From Chrysochromulina parva (taxonomy: Eukaryota > Haptophyta > Prymnesiales > Chrysochromulinaceae), in assembly GCA_002887195.1 (NCBI GenBank), contig PJAB01001056.1:1-17735 (forward strand): 17,735 nucleotides of DNA. Direction: 5' to 3'. Under the pieces are notes generated by a model. The model did no database searches. It saw nothing but the letters and a program-made list of their open reading frames with translations, and was not told where the DNA came from. Shown here piece after piece: positions 1 to 7,780 of the stretch (the first letter of the stretch is position 1; each line of letters starts with the position of its first letter). The position numbers were made by a program, and so were the translations under genes.

Positions 1-230
1 AGCTGGGACAACCCAGCCAAACTGGGACACCCCAGCCAAAATGGGACAACCCAGCCAAACTGGGACAGCCCACCCATGTGGGACGTCCCACATCGCGTGG
101 GACGTCTCAACCGCCTGGGGTGTCCCATGAAAGAGTGGGATGACCCAGCGGTGGGTCATCCCACTCCCTCTCCGGGACACACCACCCAAGCTGGGACGTC
201 CCACACAAACTGGTCCATCCCATTTTTTTC
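1..230. repeat. Degenerate 19-bp tandem array of palindromic TGGGnnnnCCCA cores
   Basis: Twelve 12-base cores of the form TGGG-N4-CCCA start at 4, 23, 42, 61, 79, 98, 116, 136, 152, 173, 192 and 211, so the step is 16-21 bases and usually 19. The cores at 79-90 and 192-203 are the perfect palindrome TGGGACGTCCCA. The centre varies (ACAA, ACAC, ACGT, GTGT, ATGA, TCAT) while both outer half-sites are mostly kept; the tenth core begins CGGG and ends ACCA. The first three spacers are nearly identical (GCCAAAC/GCCAAAA) and later ones differ. This could be a minisatellite or a cluster of sites for a dimeric DNA-binding protein. It begins at the window edge, so its true length is unknown. Confidence 0.85.
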
Positions 231-433
231 CCGGTTGCTAAGATTGGCCCCGGGTCCGATCGATTTGCAGAGTGTTCAGTGGTTTAAGGCCTGAGGGGGT
301 TAGCGCCCAAAAAAGCTTCCAGAGATGCGCATGCATGTTCATTCACTGCGGTTCCGCGGTTTCGCCAGGCGTGACCAAATAGGAATTTCCTAGCGAGAGT
401 CGGCCGGCAGGCGAGACATCCAAACACCACCGC
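231..433. other. Non-coding stretch before the first gene
   Basis: This lies between the palindromic array and the ATG at 434. The downstream reading frame is closed by a TAG at 380-382, so translation of the next gene cannot begin further upstream without splicing. I see a short alternating run around 325-337 but no convincing promoter element. Confidence 0.5.
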
Positions 434-1258
434 ATGCGCAGCGTGCCTCGTTTGCATCGAGGGCCTTTCGTCAAGGATCGGCTCCAGCTGGACGAGTGGT
501 GCCTACGGCCGCAAACGTTTGGCGACTTCGGCGGGCGGAACAGATTTGATCCGCAGCTCAACAACCCTGCAAACTTTCGATCCGCAGCTCAACACTGGAA
601 GAAGGACACTGGTGGCGACCTGGGACAGAGAGTTGCAAAATCGACGCTTGCGCTGGGCAGCGGCCGACTGTATGACCACTCTGAGGCCGCACGGGCCGCA
701 GCTGCGGAACGCGCCGGCGAACTTCATCACACGGCGTCCAAGTCGAAGGTCGACTCACAATCCTGCTGCGACGTCGACCGTTCTCCTTCTTCGAAGCGCC
801 ACCACGGAAAGAATAAGAACGCAAAACCTCTTTCTGCCTGGCGGGAGCAGGCTACCATCCATGCAGTCCCGCTAGCTGCTTGGCGGGAGCAGGAGGAGCC
901 CAGGTGGTGGGCCGCCGCCGCCGCCGCCGCCGCGAAGGAGCACGCCGCTCAGCTCAGCGCTCAACAGCTCGCGCCGCAGCAGGGGCCGACAGGACAGACG
1001 TTTGGTCGCACTGTGGCGGGATCTGACGACACGTACGAAGCCAAGCAGGCCCGCTTGGCGGCCGCTTTGCATCGGCGAAAGCTGGAGCAGTTAGCCGCCA
1101 CCTCTCGCGCTACGTTCTCCACGCCGGCAACTTACGAGCGGGCGTTTGGTCGCGTTCTGGAGCAAGGCACCGACGGCAAGCCGTTGGCCACACCAATCAC
1201 CGTCCATCTCGATTCCACTCGGTCAGCGCCAGGTGCTTGGAGCCCGCACAGTCCTTGA
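434..1258 (+). CDS. Hypothetical Ala/Gln-rich protein, 274 aa
   Basis: I do not recognise a family. The ORF starts at the first ATG after the in-frame TAG at 380-382 and ends at TGA 1256-1258. The N-terminal third is mixed, globular-looking sequence. The middle is Ser/Lys-rich and basic. A motif AWREQ occurs twice about 17 residues apart (LSAWREQ, LAAWREQ), followed by an eight-Ala run coded by GCC repeats and then a charged, probably helical stretch (EAKQARLAAALHRRKLEQL). No signal peptide or membrane segment is visible. A 16-base direct repeat (548-563, 579-594) is offset by 31 bases, so its two copies are read in different frames. The frame is the longest here and its composition is protein-like, but there is no homology support. 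Its 3' end converges on the alpha-kinase gene. Confidence 0.6.
   Translation: MRSVPRLHRGPFVKDRLQLDEWCLRPQTFGDFGGRNRFDPQLNNPANFRSAAQHWKKDTGGDLGQRVAKSTLALGSGRLYDHSEAARAAAAERAGELHHTASKSKVDSQSCCDVDRSPSSKRHHGKNKNAKPLSAWREQATIHAVPLAAWREQEEPRWWAAAAAAAAKEHAAQLSAQQLAPQQGPTGQTFGRTVAGSDDTYEAKQARLAAALHRRKLEQLAATSRATFSTPATYERAFGRVLEQGTDGKPLATPITVHLDSTRSAPGAWSPHSP
548..594 (+). repeat. 16-bp direct repeat at 31-bp offset within a CDS
   Basis: GATCCGCAGCTCAACA occurs at 548-563 and 579-594. The 31-base offset is not a multiple of three, so the first copy reads DPQLN and the second reads in a shifted frame as RSAAQ. Confidence 0.85.
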
Positions 1259-1650
1259 ATTCGGCTGGACGTCGTGAACTATGATAATTAATATCGCTTA
1301 TAATATCGCGAACTCGACTGCAGCACGAGCGAGCACGATGGTTGTTATTAGATGTTCTCATGTGGGACATCATGCTGCGAGCGCAGTCCAGCCGTCCAGG
1401 GGCAGGGGCAGGCAAGCGGGGGCAGGGTGGATGGTCGTGTGTACTGATCACACGAGCCACTAGGACGCTAGCCAGTGGACACCGGTCACTTGACTCGGCT
1501 GCCCCGATCTCTACCCTACCGTCGCCCAACGGTCGCCCCGAACTACCGGGGCCCGTTGCGTCTAATCGAATATCAATGTGCCTTGCTGGGGTGCGGGCCT
1601 GCCGCTCGCGCCTACGCTGCGGTGCACACGTTCTGGTGGGCATCACTATT
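1259..1650. other. Convergent intergenic region, no gene seen
   Basis: This holds the 3' flanks of the hypothetical gene (+) and the alpha-kinase gene (-). An AT-richer patch at 1279-1316 (ATAATTAATATC and neighbours) stands out from the GC-rich surroundings and could belong to 3'-end formation. Several frames stay open, but they are short or run into the antisense of the alpha-kinase low-complexity region. Confidence 0.5.
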
Positions 1651-2981
1651 CTATCGCCGCCGCGGGAACGGTTGGCCAGGCTGCGGGCGCTGGACCGAAG
1701 CCTCGATGGCGCGCTGCAGGTCAATGTCGGCATGACCGACGTAGCGCTGAGGCTGCTGCTGCTGCTGCTGCTGGTACTGAGGAGGCAAGCCTCGCCCAGC
1801 GGCGGCGCCAGAGGCTGCGATGGCTTCACGCAGCCGCCTTTCATCCTCGACGGCTGCTGCCTTATCCGAGGCGCGCAAAGCCGCTCGCAGCTCATCGCCG
1901 CCGCCACCGCCCCCGCCCCCGCCGCCCCCGCCGCCGCCTCCCATCTGTGGCAGCCGGCCATGCCCGCCGCCGTGCCCGCCGCCGCCGCCGCCGCCGCCGC
2001 CGCCTCCGTGCCCGCCGCCCAGTTGACGGGGGTCTACTTCCCTGCCGTTGACAAACATGCGCATGTTGCCGCCGCCGCCGCCGCCGCCACCGCCGAGGCC
2101 TCCACCTGCCATCATCTGGTGCATCATTCGCTCGAGAAGCTTGTGCACGCCGACGCTCATGCCGGCACCACCGCCCATGCCACCCTGAAACATGCGCGCA
2201 AAGTCGCCCATGCCGCCGCCCATGGGCATGGGCATGCCGCCGCCCATGGGCATGGGCATGCCGCCGCCCATGCCACCCGAGGACGAGCCCTTTCGAGGCT
2301 CGACGGGTGGCAACCCGATGGCCTTGCAAACTTCGTTGCACCGGTGTGACGCGAGGAACCTATCGATGCCGCCGCGGCCGAGGTTGCCGTCGCCAAAGCT
2401 GCCCGCGCGCGAGTGGATCTGCGGGTCAGTAAAGAGCGAGCCACCCACGCCCTGCAGGTCGCAGATGCACAGCTGCTCGCCGCTCTCGACCACAGTGAAG
2501 TGCGAGAAGGCCTGCGCCGTGCGCCCACCGAGTACCGCGCCTGCATTGTTGTTGAACTTGGCATACTCGCCCGAGAGCAGGGGCTCGAGGCTCGCCCACC
2601 GCTGCGGCCCGTCCGAGCGCCTCGGCAGCTCGAGCACCTGAGCGACCACGAAGGCCACCTTGTGCTCGGGCGGCGACTTCTTGTTGAACTGCTGCGCCCA
2701 GTACTCGGCGACCATCTGCATCTTTGCGTCGGCGAACGCGGCGCTTTTGGCGCTGCGCGCGTCGCGGTGGATCGTCGAGAACTTTGCAACCGACTCTATA
2801 GAGTACACGTCGCGCCCGTCCTGAACCTTCTCGACGCACTTGTGGCACTTGCGCATGCCTCCCTGAGCGAAGGAGTTGGGTGCTATTGACACCTCGCACT
2901 GCTCCGAGATCCACTCGTCCGTCTGGCACATGTAAGTGTGCTTGACAGCAGGTTCCATGGAGTCGCCCGTCATGGAGTTGC

Positions 2982-3016
<35 letters not shown>

Positions 3017-3048
3017 GCCGTCGGCATGCCGAACATGAGTGGCGGCAT
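1651..3048 (-). CDS. Alpha-kinase (MHCK/EF2K family) with C-terminal UIM motifs, 465 aa
   Basis: Atypical serine/threonine kinase of the alpha-kinase family, which includes myosin heavy chain kinase, EF2 kinase and the TRPM6/7 kinases. The kinase domain spans about residues 50-250. FAQGGMRKCHK matches the N-lobe start; VAKFS holds the candidate ATP-binding Lys89; AKMQMVAEYWAQQFN is the typical helix; DLQGV, TDPQIHS and FGDGNLGRGGIDRF are family hallmarks; and HRCNEVCKAIGL (residues 235-246) with the upstream His supplies the zinc-binding His/Cys set. Residues 12-22 are an 11-Gln run. After the kinase come MPMPMGGG repeats and a long Gly/His-rich linker. Three UIM-like motifs follow: DELRAALRAS (385-394), a weaker ERRLREAIAAS (403-413) and DIDLQRAIEAS (441-451). 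The UIMs suggest targeting to ubiquitinated partners, which is inference. The start is ATG at 3046-3048 and the stop TAG at 1651-1653. The kinase call is firm; its substrate is unknown. Confidence 0.93.
1899..2100 (-). repeat. Glycine-codon (GGC/CCG) low-complexity tracts
   Basis: Runs of CCG/CCC triplets at about 1899-1940, 1969-2010 and 2069-2097 encode poly-Gly blocks, broken by His-Gly residues, in the linker between the kinase domain and the UIMs. Long antisense open frames across this area are by-products of this composition. Confidence 0.85.
2209..2274 (-). repeat. 24-bp tandem repeat coding MPMPMGGG
   Basis: On the plus strand the 24-base unit CATGCCGCCGCCCATGGGCATGGG occurs at 2209-2232 and 2233-2256, with a partial third copy at 2257-2274. 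It encodes a Met/Pro/Gly-rich octapeptide just after the kinase domain. Near-identity of the copies implies recent slippage. Confidence 0.9.
2983..3015 (-). repeat. CAG/CAA run coding 11 Gln in the alpha-kinase N-terminus
   Basis: Ten CTG triplets preceded by one TTG on the plus strand encode an 11-residue polyglutamine run at residues 12-22. Confidence 0.92.
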
Positions 3049-3165
3049 TGGGGGTTGCTGATGGCCGGTACATGACGGGAAATTTCGAAACCATAGGCCA
3101 TCTTCGACCCTGCCGTGAATAAACTAGACCTTGCGTCTTGCCTTGTCTTGTCCTGCTCTCACAAG
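3049..3165. promoter_or_regulatory. Shared divergent promoter region, alpha-kinase / TFIIS-N gene
   Basis: Only 117 bases separate the two divergent ATGs, so the two core promoters must lie in or near this stretch. It contains the 8-base palindrome TTTCGAAA (3083-3090) and a short AT-rich patch (3118-3123). No clear TATA box is visible. The assignment rests on position only. Confidence 0.5.
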
Positions 3166-3883
3166 ATGGTGAAAAACAAAGGGCCTTCAGATCTTCCATC
3201 CCAGCGCTCTGGACCAACGCCGACGCTACTCAAGCCGCCGCCTCTCAAACAGACCGCGATCAGCTTCGGCGGCGGCGCCGGAAGCAGCAGCGCCAGCGGC
3301 AGCAGCAGTGGCAGTACTGGCGGCAGCGGACGCTTGCGACAAGCACGCATCGGCGATCTCCGCGCTGTCGTCGACTACCGCGCCGCCGACCAACAGGCCC
3401 TGGACGTACCCTCCACGCTTTATCTAGGTGCGGACGATGTGGCCAAGCTGCGGGACAAGCTCGAGGAGAGCGCCGACGACGTGACCACGCTGCTTCGAGT
3501 GCTGCGCCGGCTGTCCGCCATGTGCGCCGCCACCACTCGCGCAACGCGCGCACGCGCGCGAGCACGCGCGCAGCCACCCACCGCCGCGCAGAGCGTTAAC
3601 CGCCGTTTCATTAAGGGTAGCCAACGCAGTGCGAAGCAGCGCGCCATCGCGCGCTCCGCTCTCACCAGTGGCTTGTACCGTGCTCCGCCGAGAACGCAGG
3701 CCGTGCACGCGCAGCCTGCTCGAGACGACCAACATCGGCCTGACCGTCGGAAAGCTGAGGAAGCACGCCGACGAGGAGGTGCAGACGCTCGCGCACCGGC
3801 TCGTCGTCACGTGGAAGCGGCAGCTCGCCGAGCACCGGCAGCAGGTCAAGACTGTGGCGAGCAGCAGCATGGGCCGGCGGTGA
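3166..3883 (+). CDS. TFIIS N-terminal (LW) domain protein, two exons, 179 aa
   Basis: Nuclear protein with a TFIIS N-terminal domain, the small helical bundle found in TFIIS, IWS1, Med26 and elongin A, which docks onto transcription-elongation partners. Exons are 3166-3521 and 3700-3883. Removing the intron (GTGCGC...ACGCAG) joins LLRVLRRLSAM to PCTRSLLETTNIGLTVGKLRKH with exactly the family's spacing; without splicing these halves lie in different frames. The domain covers about residues 95-165, with hallmarks LLETTNIGLTVGKLRKH and LAHRLVVTWKRQL. The first 90 residues are Lys/Pro- then Ser/Gly-rich and probably disordered. The ATG at 3166 is chosen because the frame upstream has no ATG. The protein ends soon after the domain, so it lacks the polymerase-binding and zinc-ribbon domains of true TFIIS. 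It is a stand-alone domain protein; the partner is unknown. Confidence 0.85.
3522..3699 (+). other. GT-AG intron in the TFIIS-N gene (178 nt, phase 2)
   Basis: Donor GTGCGC follows the exon end AT; acceptor ACGCAG precedes G, rebuilding an ATG (Met) codon across the junction. The splice is supported by restored TFIIS-N domain spacing. The interior is rich in alternating CG/CA runs (3541-3572). Confidence 0.82.
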
Positions 3884-4056
3884 TTCCCGTTCCGGAGGCG
3901 TTTTTTCGAGCGGTAAAGATAGTGCGTGCAGGAGCCTGTCCTCACCTTTTCCCATCGGGGTTTCGTTTTACTCTTCACAGCTCGCGTTCCCTTTTCCGGG
4001 TTTCGGGCTCGCTCGCTCCTCATCATCCACGATATCTTGGAGCTATGAGTTGAGCT
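3884..4056 (+). promoter_or_regulatory. Gap and 5' leader of the PDZ-UIM gene, with a minimal uORF at 4045-4053
   Basis: The 173 bases between two co-oriented genes must hold the 3' end of one and the promoter of the next. It ends with the two-codon upstream ORF ATG-AGT-TGA (4045-4053), whose stop lies three bases before the main ATG at 4057. The 7-mer AGCTATG surrounds both ATGs (4041-4047 and 4053-4059). Such a leader could modulate initiation by reinitiation or leaky scanning, provided the transcript starts upstream of 4045. Confidence 0.55.
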
Positions 4057-5161
4057 ATGCCTTTCTTTTGGCGCAAGCCGGCGACTGATGGCCTGGGACG
4101 CACGTTGTCGGCGTCCAAACGAAGCTGGGTGCGCGCGACCTTTCGCAATCCCCACACCCCAACTGGCCTCGTGCTGGGTGAGCACGAGCAGGGCACTGCG
4201 GTCATTGGCGTTCTGCCGAGCTCACTCGCCGAGCAGCAAGGCGTTCCCGTGGGCGGCCTGATCCTCACGGTGAATGGTGAGGAGGTGGTCGGCCTTCCGC
4301 CCGAGGCAGTGGAGGTACTCATCGAAACAGAGCAGTGGCCGATCACCATCAACGTCCGCAAGCCGCATGCGGAGGAGGTGGAAGCGGCCAGGGGCTTCGA
4401 AGTGGAGTTCGTCTTCCCCTCTGGCTTGCTCGGAATAGCACTGGTCACGAACGCGGGTGGGACGTTCGTGGGCAGGGTATCGGGAGGGTCGCTCTCCGAT
4501 ACGCTGGGCGTGCCTGTGGGCGCGCTCGTCCTCGAGGTCAACGATGAGAACGTCATGGAGCTTGACTCGCAGATGGTGCAGGCGATGATTGTAAGTGCCC
4601 CTCGTCCGATTAAAATACGTATGCGGCTGCCGCCCGGCGTGCCGATCCCCGAACCCGCCGACCCCCCGGCCGCGGCTGCGCTGGTCCCGCCTGGTGGTCA
4701 CCTGCGGCCGCGCATCAAGGTGATCACAGCCACATTTGCAGGCCAGGGCCACTTGGGCCTAGTGCTTGGGGACAGTCCCATGGGCGGCGTGCGAGTGAAT
4801 GGTGTCGCCGCGGGCTCGATGGCGGACGCGCAGATGGTGCCAGACGGCGCCCTAATCATCGGCATCAACGAGGAGGATGTACGCGCTCACGACAAGCAGA
4901 TCGTGCAAGCTATGCTCAAGTCGGCGCCCCGCCCGTTCACCCTGCACCTTGAGATCAACGCCGATTTGCTGCCCGTGTCGACTCCAGTGCCGCCGCCGCC
5001 GGTGCCGCCGCCGCCGCCGCCGCCTCTCTCGGCGGCGGTGGAGCGGCAGGAGCGTGAGCGCCGGCTGGCGGAGGAGGAAGAGCGCCAGCTGCAGCGGGTA
5101 CTCGAGCTCAGTAAGCGCAAGAGTCAGCAACTCTCGCCTGGGGCCCTCGCAGCCAGTCTCG

Positions 5162-5224
<63 letters not shown>

Positions 5225-6018
5225 CATCTCCACAGCGCGTCGCGGAAACGCACCTGGAGCGGTCCAGCGCCACAGGTGGAAGCGCGCCGCACGCCACGCC
5301 TTCGGCTGCCAAGTTGCCCTCGGGCGCGCCTAAGAGCTGGGAGATCTTGGGAGCCGAAGTCATCAACTCCAAGGCGGGCAAACCTTCTGCTGCCCCCGCC
5401 ACGGCTGCCCCCGCCAAGCCTGCCCCCGCCACGCCTGCCGCCATCGGCGCCTACTCGGGCTCAGTGATGGCGGCTTTATCGCAGGCTGGAATAGCCGCCT
5501 CCGCGTTTGGTGCCGAGGACGAGGACGAGCAACTGAGACGCGCGCTTGAGGCGTCTAAGCTTGAGTCCACTGGCCGGCCCATCGTCGCTGCTACCACCGC
5601 CCCCGCTACCCCCCCCGCTAAGGCCACCGCCGTTGCCAGCGCGCGGAGCAACGACGACGACGACGAGCAGTTGCGGCGCGCGCTCGCAGCATCGGCCCTC
5701 GAGGCGGCGATGCTCGCTGCCGAGGAATCGTCAAAGCCGGTGCGCGTGCGCTCGCCCGAGCCGGTGCGCGTGCGCTTCATAGAGAAGGGGTCACTCGGAC
5801 TCGTTCTGGTCAACCACCCGGAGCGGCCGGGCACGATCGTCAAGCTCGTGACGCCCGCGTCGGTCGCCGCAGCACATGGAGTGGAGCCAGGCTCCGAGCT
5901 GCTGGAGCTCAATGGCGAGAACATGCGAGGCCTCGACTTTGAAATGGCCATGGTACTCATTGGTACGGCGGGGCGCCCGCTCACGCTGCTCATGCAACCC
6001 CCAAGAAGTGAGGAGTGA
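4057..6018 (+). CDS. Multi-PDZ scaffold with UIM motifs and polyQ tract, 653 aa
   Basis: Intronless ORF. Four PDZ-type domains are visible: about residues 24-101, 113-190, 220-300 and 569-648. Each has a GLVLG-like carboxylate-binding loop (TGLVLG, LLGIAL, LGLVLG, LGLVLV), a G[VA]..G..[IL]..[IV]N.E.V core and a closing beta strand. Between PDZ3 and PDZ4 lie a poly-Pro stretch (311-323), a charged helix, a 20-Gln tract (370-389), an Ala/Pro-rich linker and UIM-like motifs: EEEERQLQRVLELS (339-352), EDEDEQLRRALEAS (487-500) and DDDDEQLRRALAAS (533-546). The last two fit the acidic-patch/A-L-x-x-S consensus closely. A role as an adaptor joining C-terminal PDZ ligands to ubiquitinated proteins is inferred. 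No enzyme domain, signal peptide or membrane segment is seen. The nearby alpha-kinase also carries UIMs and polyQ. Confidence 0.9.
5164..5223 (+). repeat. Pure (CAG)20 microsatellite coding polyglutamine
   Basis: Twenty uninterrupted CAG codons, with no CAA, encode residues 370-389 of the PDZ-UIM scaffold. The lack of interruptions suggests recent or ongoing length change. The other two frames give poly-Ser and poly-Ala, and the antisense frames poly-Cys and poly-Leu. Confidence 0.97.
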
Positions 6019-6676
6019 GGTTCATCGAGTACACATCCCGACCCACCTGAACTTGGGTGTACTCCGCTGCCTCTCAAGGGGTGTGGGAAGGCATCTCAGC
6101 TCCGGCCGCACGTCACGCCAAGGCGACGCGCGTGAGGGCGGACGCGAGTCGACCGGACTGAGTGTGAGTGCGCGCGGGCGGAGGCACACAACCGTCACAA
6201 GGAATTAGGAATCGTGCCGCAGTGTTAACTGTTATCTGTTTGACCGCCACGACTTCGCTCGCTCACTTGTTAGAAATCTTGCTGCACCGCACCGCGGCAT
6301 TGTCCATTGACAGATGGCCCGGACGCGGCGAGCGACGGCGGTCACGCCGGCCGGACGCACCGTCACCCGGTTTCGCAGCCGCTTGTCGTCTCCACCGCTC
6401 TCCGCTGCCCTCCCCCCACACACGTGCTACTGCTAACAGCCGTACCTATCCGCGGACTGCCGCCGCTCGAGAGGTGCGACACTGATCGACACACGCGGAC
6501 AGGTGGGAGGACACAGCAGCCCCCAATAGTGCCGTGAGGTTTGACTCACCGTGACGCTCACCTGAGGAAGGAACCTGAGGAAGGAACCGACGCTGTGCCC
6601 GCGTGTCTCCGCGCGCGAGGCGTGGTACCGCGCCGTATCGGGCGCGGCCCCGCGCCGACCAGTTGCGCGCTAGTTG
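6019..6676. other. Convergent intergenic region, no gene seen
   Basis: This 658-base gap lies between the stops of the PDZ-UIM gene (+) and the PRMT10 gene (-). Its open frames are short, lack recognisable domains and have unconvincing composition. A 13-base perfect tandem duplication, CCTGAGGAAGGAA, sits at 6561-6573 and 6574-6586. No tRNA-like or transposon-like structure was noticed. Confidence 0.5.
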
Positions 6677-7780
6677 TTAGTCGATGCGAAAGTTGAGGGT
6701 GCGCTCGGGTCCCACCTGGCCCACGCCCGCGCGCGAGTGCGTCAGCGTCAGCTGCACCCAGAGCAGTCGATGGTTGAGCTTCTGACGTGCGACTTTGACG
6801 ATGCCCTCGAGCGTGTCGCCCACCTCGACGAGCAGGGGCGGGTGCACAAGGAAGACCTGCTGCGCCCAGTGCGTCGCGCTCTCCGGCGCCGTCGTGAGCG
6901 TCACCGGCTTGGGCGCCGGCTCGGCAGCCGAGCCGTTGAAGTCGGTGTCGAACCAGCCGCCAAAGGCATTGAGCAGTGCATCTTCGGAGATGACCGAGCG
7001 GAAGCTCGTCGAGAAACTGGCGAGCTCCTTGGTGGTCGTTGTGTGCAGGTCGAACTCGCTCACCGAGAACTCGTCGCCGATCACTTCGCTCTGGCGCAGC
7101 TGGCACCACTGTGCCGACTGCAGCAGGTACTCCTGCTGCTCGCGCGCGAAAAAGCCAGTGAGGCCGTTCACGTTGATCCCGTTACCGTCGAGCATCCACG
7201 AGCTGAACTCGCCCCACTGCGAGACCTCCTCGTCGAACTCTGCCAGGCGCGACCCGTACAGCGCCGAGCAGAGCGGCGCCATGCGCAGGAAGGCATGCGA
7301 TGGGTACATGGCGCCTCCCGGCTTAAGCCACTTGTCGCGCGCCGCGAGCACCGAATCGTACATGGCCTCGCGCAGCAAGAAGTAGCCCATCCACTCGCTC
7401 ACGATGAGGTCTACCTTCTCGGGCAGCTCCTGCGCCTCCATGTAGCCCTCGAGCACGACGACCACGTCCTGCACGCCGTTCTGCTGAACGAGCCGCCGCG
7501 CATGCTGCGCCATGCTCGTGGCCTCGACAGCGTAGACGCGCTTGGCGCCGGCCATTGCCGCCCAAATGCTGAGTACGCCTGAGCCAGCGCCCACGTCGAG
7601 CACGACCTTGCCCTCGAAGCAGCTCGCGTTCTGCAGGATCGCGTTGCGGTAGGCGGTCATGCGGCCACGGTCCTGCAGCATATCCTTCTGGTGGTACAGG
7701 TATCCATATGAGACGAAGTAATTTGCAAAGTCGAGACCCTGCGCGCCCGGCTGTAGCTCGATGCCCGAGGGCGGCGGCAT
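6677..7780 (-). CDS. PRMT10: Protein arginine methyltransferase, PRMT10-like, 367 aa
   Basis: Class I SAM-dependent arginine methyltransferase that methylates arginine side chains, for example in histones and RNA-binding proteins. The N-terminus shows YFVSYGYLYHQKDMLQD, the family's helix over the cofactor. Motif I is LDVGAGSG (61-68), post-I VYAVEAT (82-88), and the double-E loop SEWMGYFLLRE (128-138) holds the two catalytic glutamates Glu129 and Glu138. The THW loop is at 303-305. The end of the beta-barrel (FGGWFD, LTTAPES, HWAQQVF, GDTLEG) resembles plant PRMT10 more than PRMT1, judged from recalled family features rather than a search. Length fits the family, which has no extra N-terminal domain. 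The start is ATG at 7778-7780 and the stop TAA at 6677-6679. All key catalytic motifs are present. Confidence 0.93.
   Translation of the reverse strand: MPPPSGIELQPGAQGLDFANYFVSYGYLYHQKDMLQDRGRMTAYRNAILQNASCFEGKVVLDVGAGSGVLSIWAAMAGAKRVYAVEATSMAQHARRLVQQNGVQDVVVVLEGYMEAQELPEKVDLIVSEWMGYFLLREAMYDSVLAARDKWLKPGGAMYPSHAFLRMAPLCSALYGSRLAEFDEEVSQWGEFSSWMLDGNGINVNGLTGFFAREQQEYLLQSAQWCQLRQSEVIGDEFSVSEFDLHTTTTKELASFSTSFRSVISEDALLNAFGGWFDTDFNGSAAEPAPKPVTLTTAPESATHWAQQVFLVHPPLLVEVGDTLEGIVKVARQKLNHRLLWVQLTLTHSRAGVGQVGPERTLNFRID

Noticed and set aside
1..230. CRISPR-like array
   Set aside because: Spacers are only about 7 bases and partly identical, and the repeat itself is a degenerate 12-base palindrome; the gene context is eukaryotic.
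1342..2349. Long plus-strand Ala/His-rich frame opposite the alpha-kinase
   Set aside because: It is the antisense of GGC-rich Gly codons and MPMPMGGG repeats; no domain, and the minus strand has clear kinase motifs.
3226..3270. PIP box (KQTAISFGG) in the TFIIS-N protein
   Set aside because: It lacks the pair of aromatic residues required by the Q-x-x-[ILM]-x-x-[FY]-[FY] consensus.
4877..5467. Ser-rich frame across the CAG tract
   Set aside because: It is an out-of-frame reading of the PDZ-UIM gene created by the repeat.
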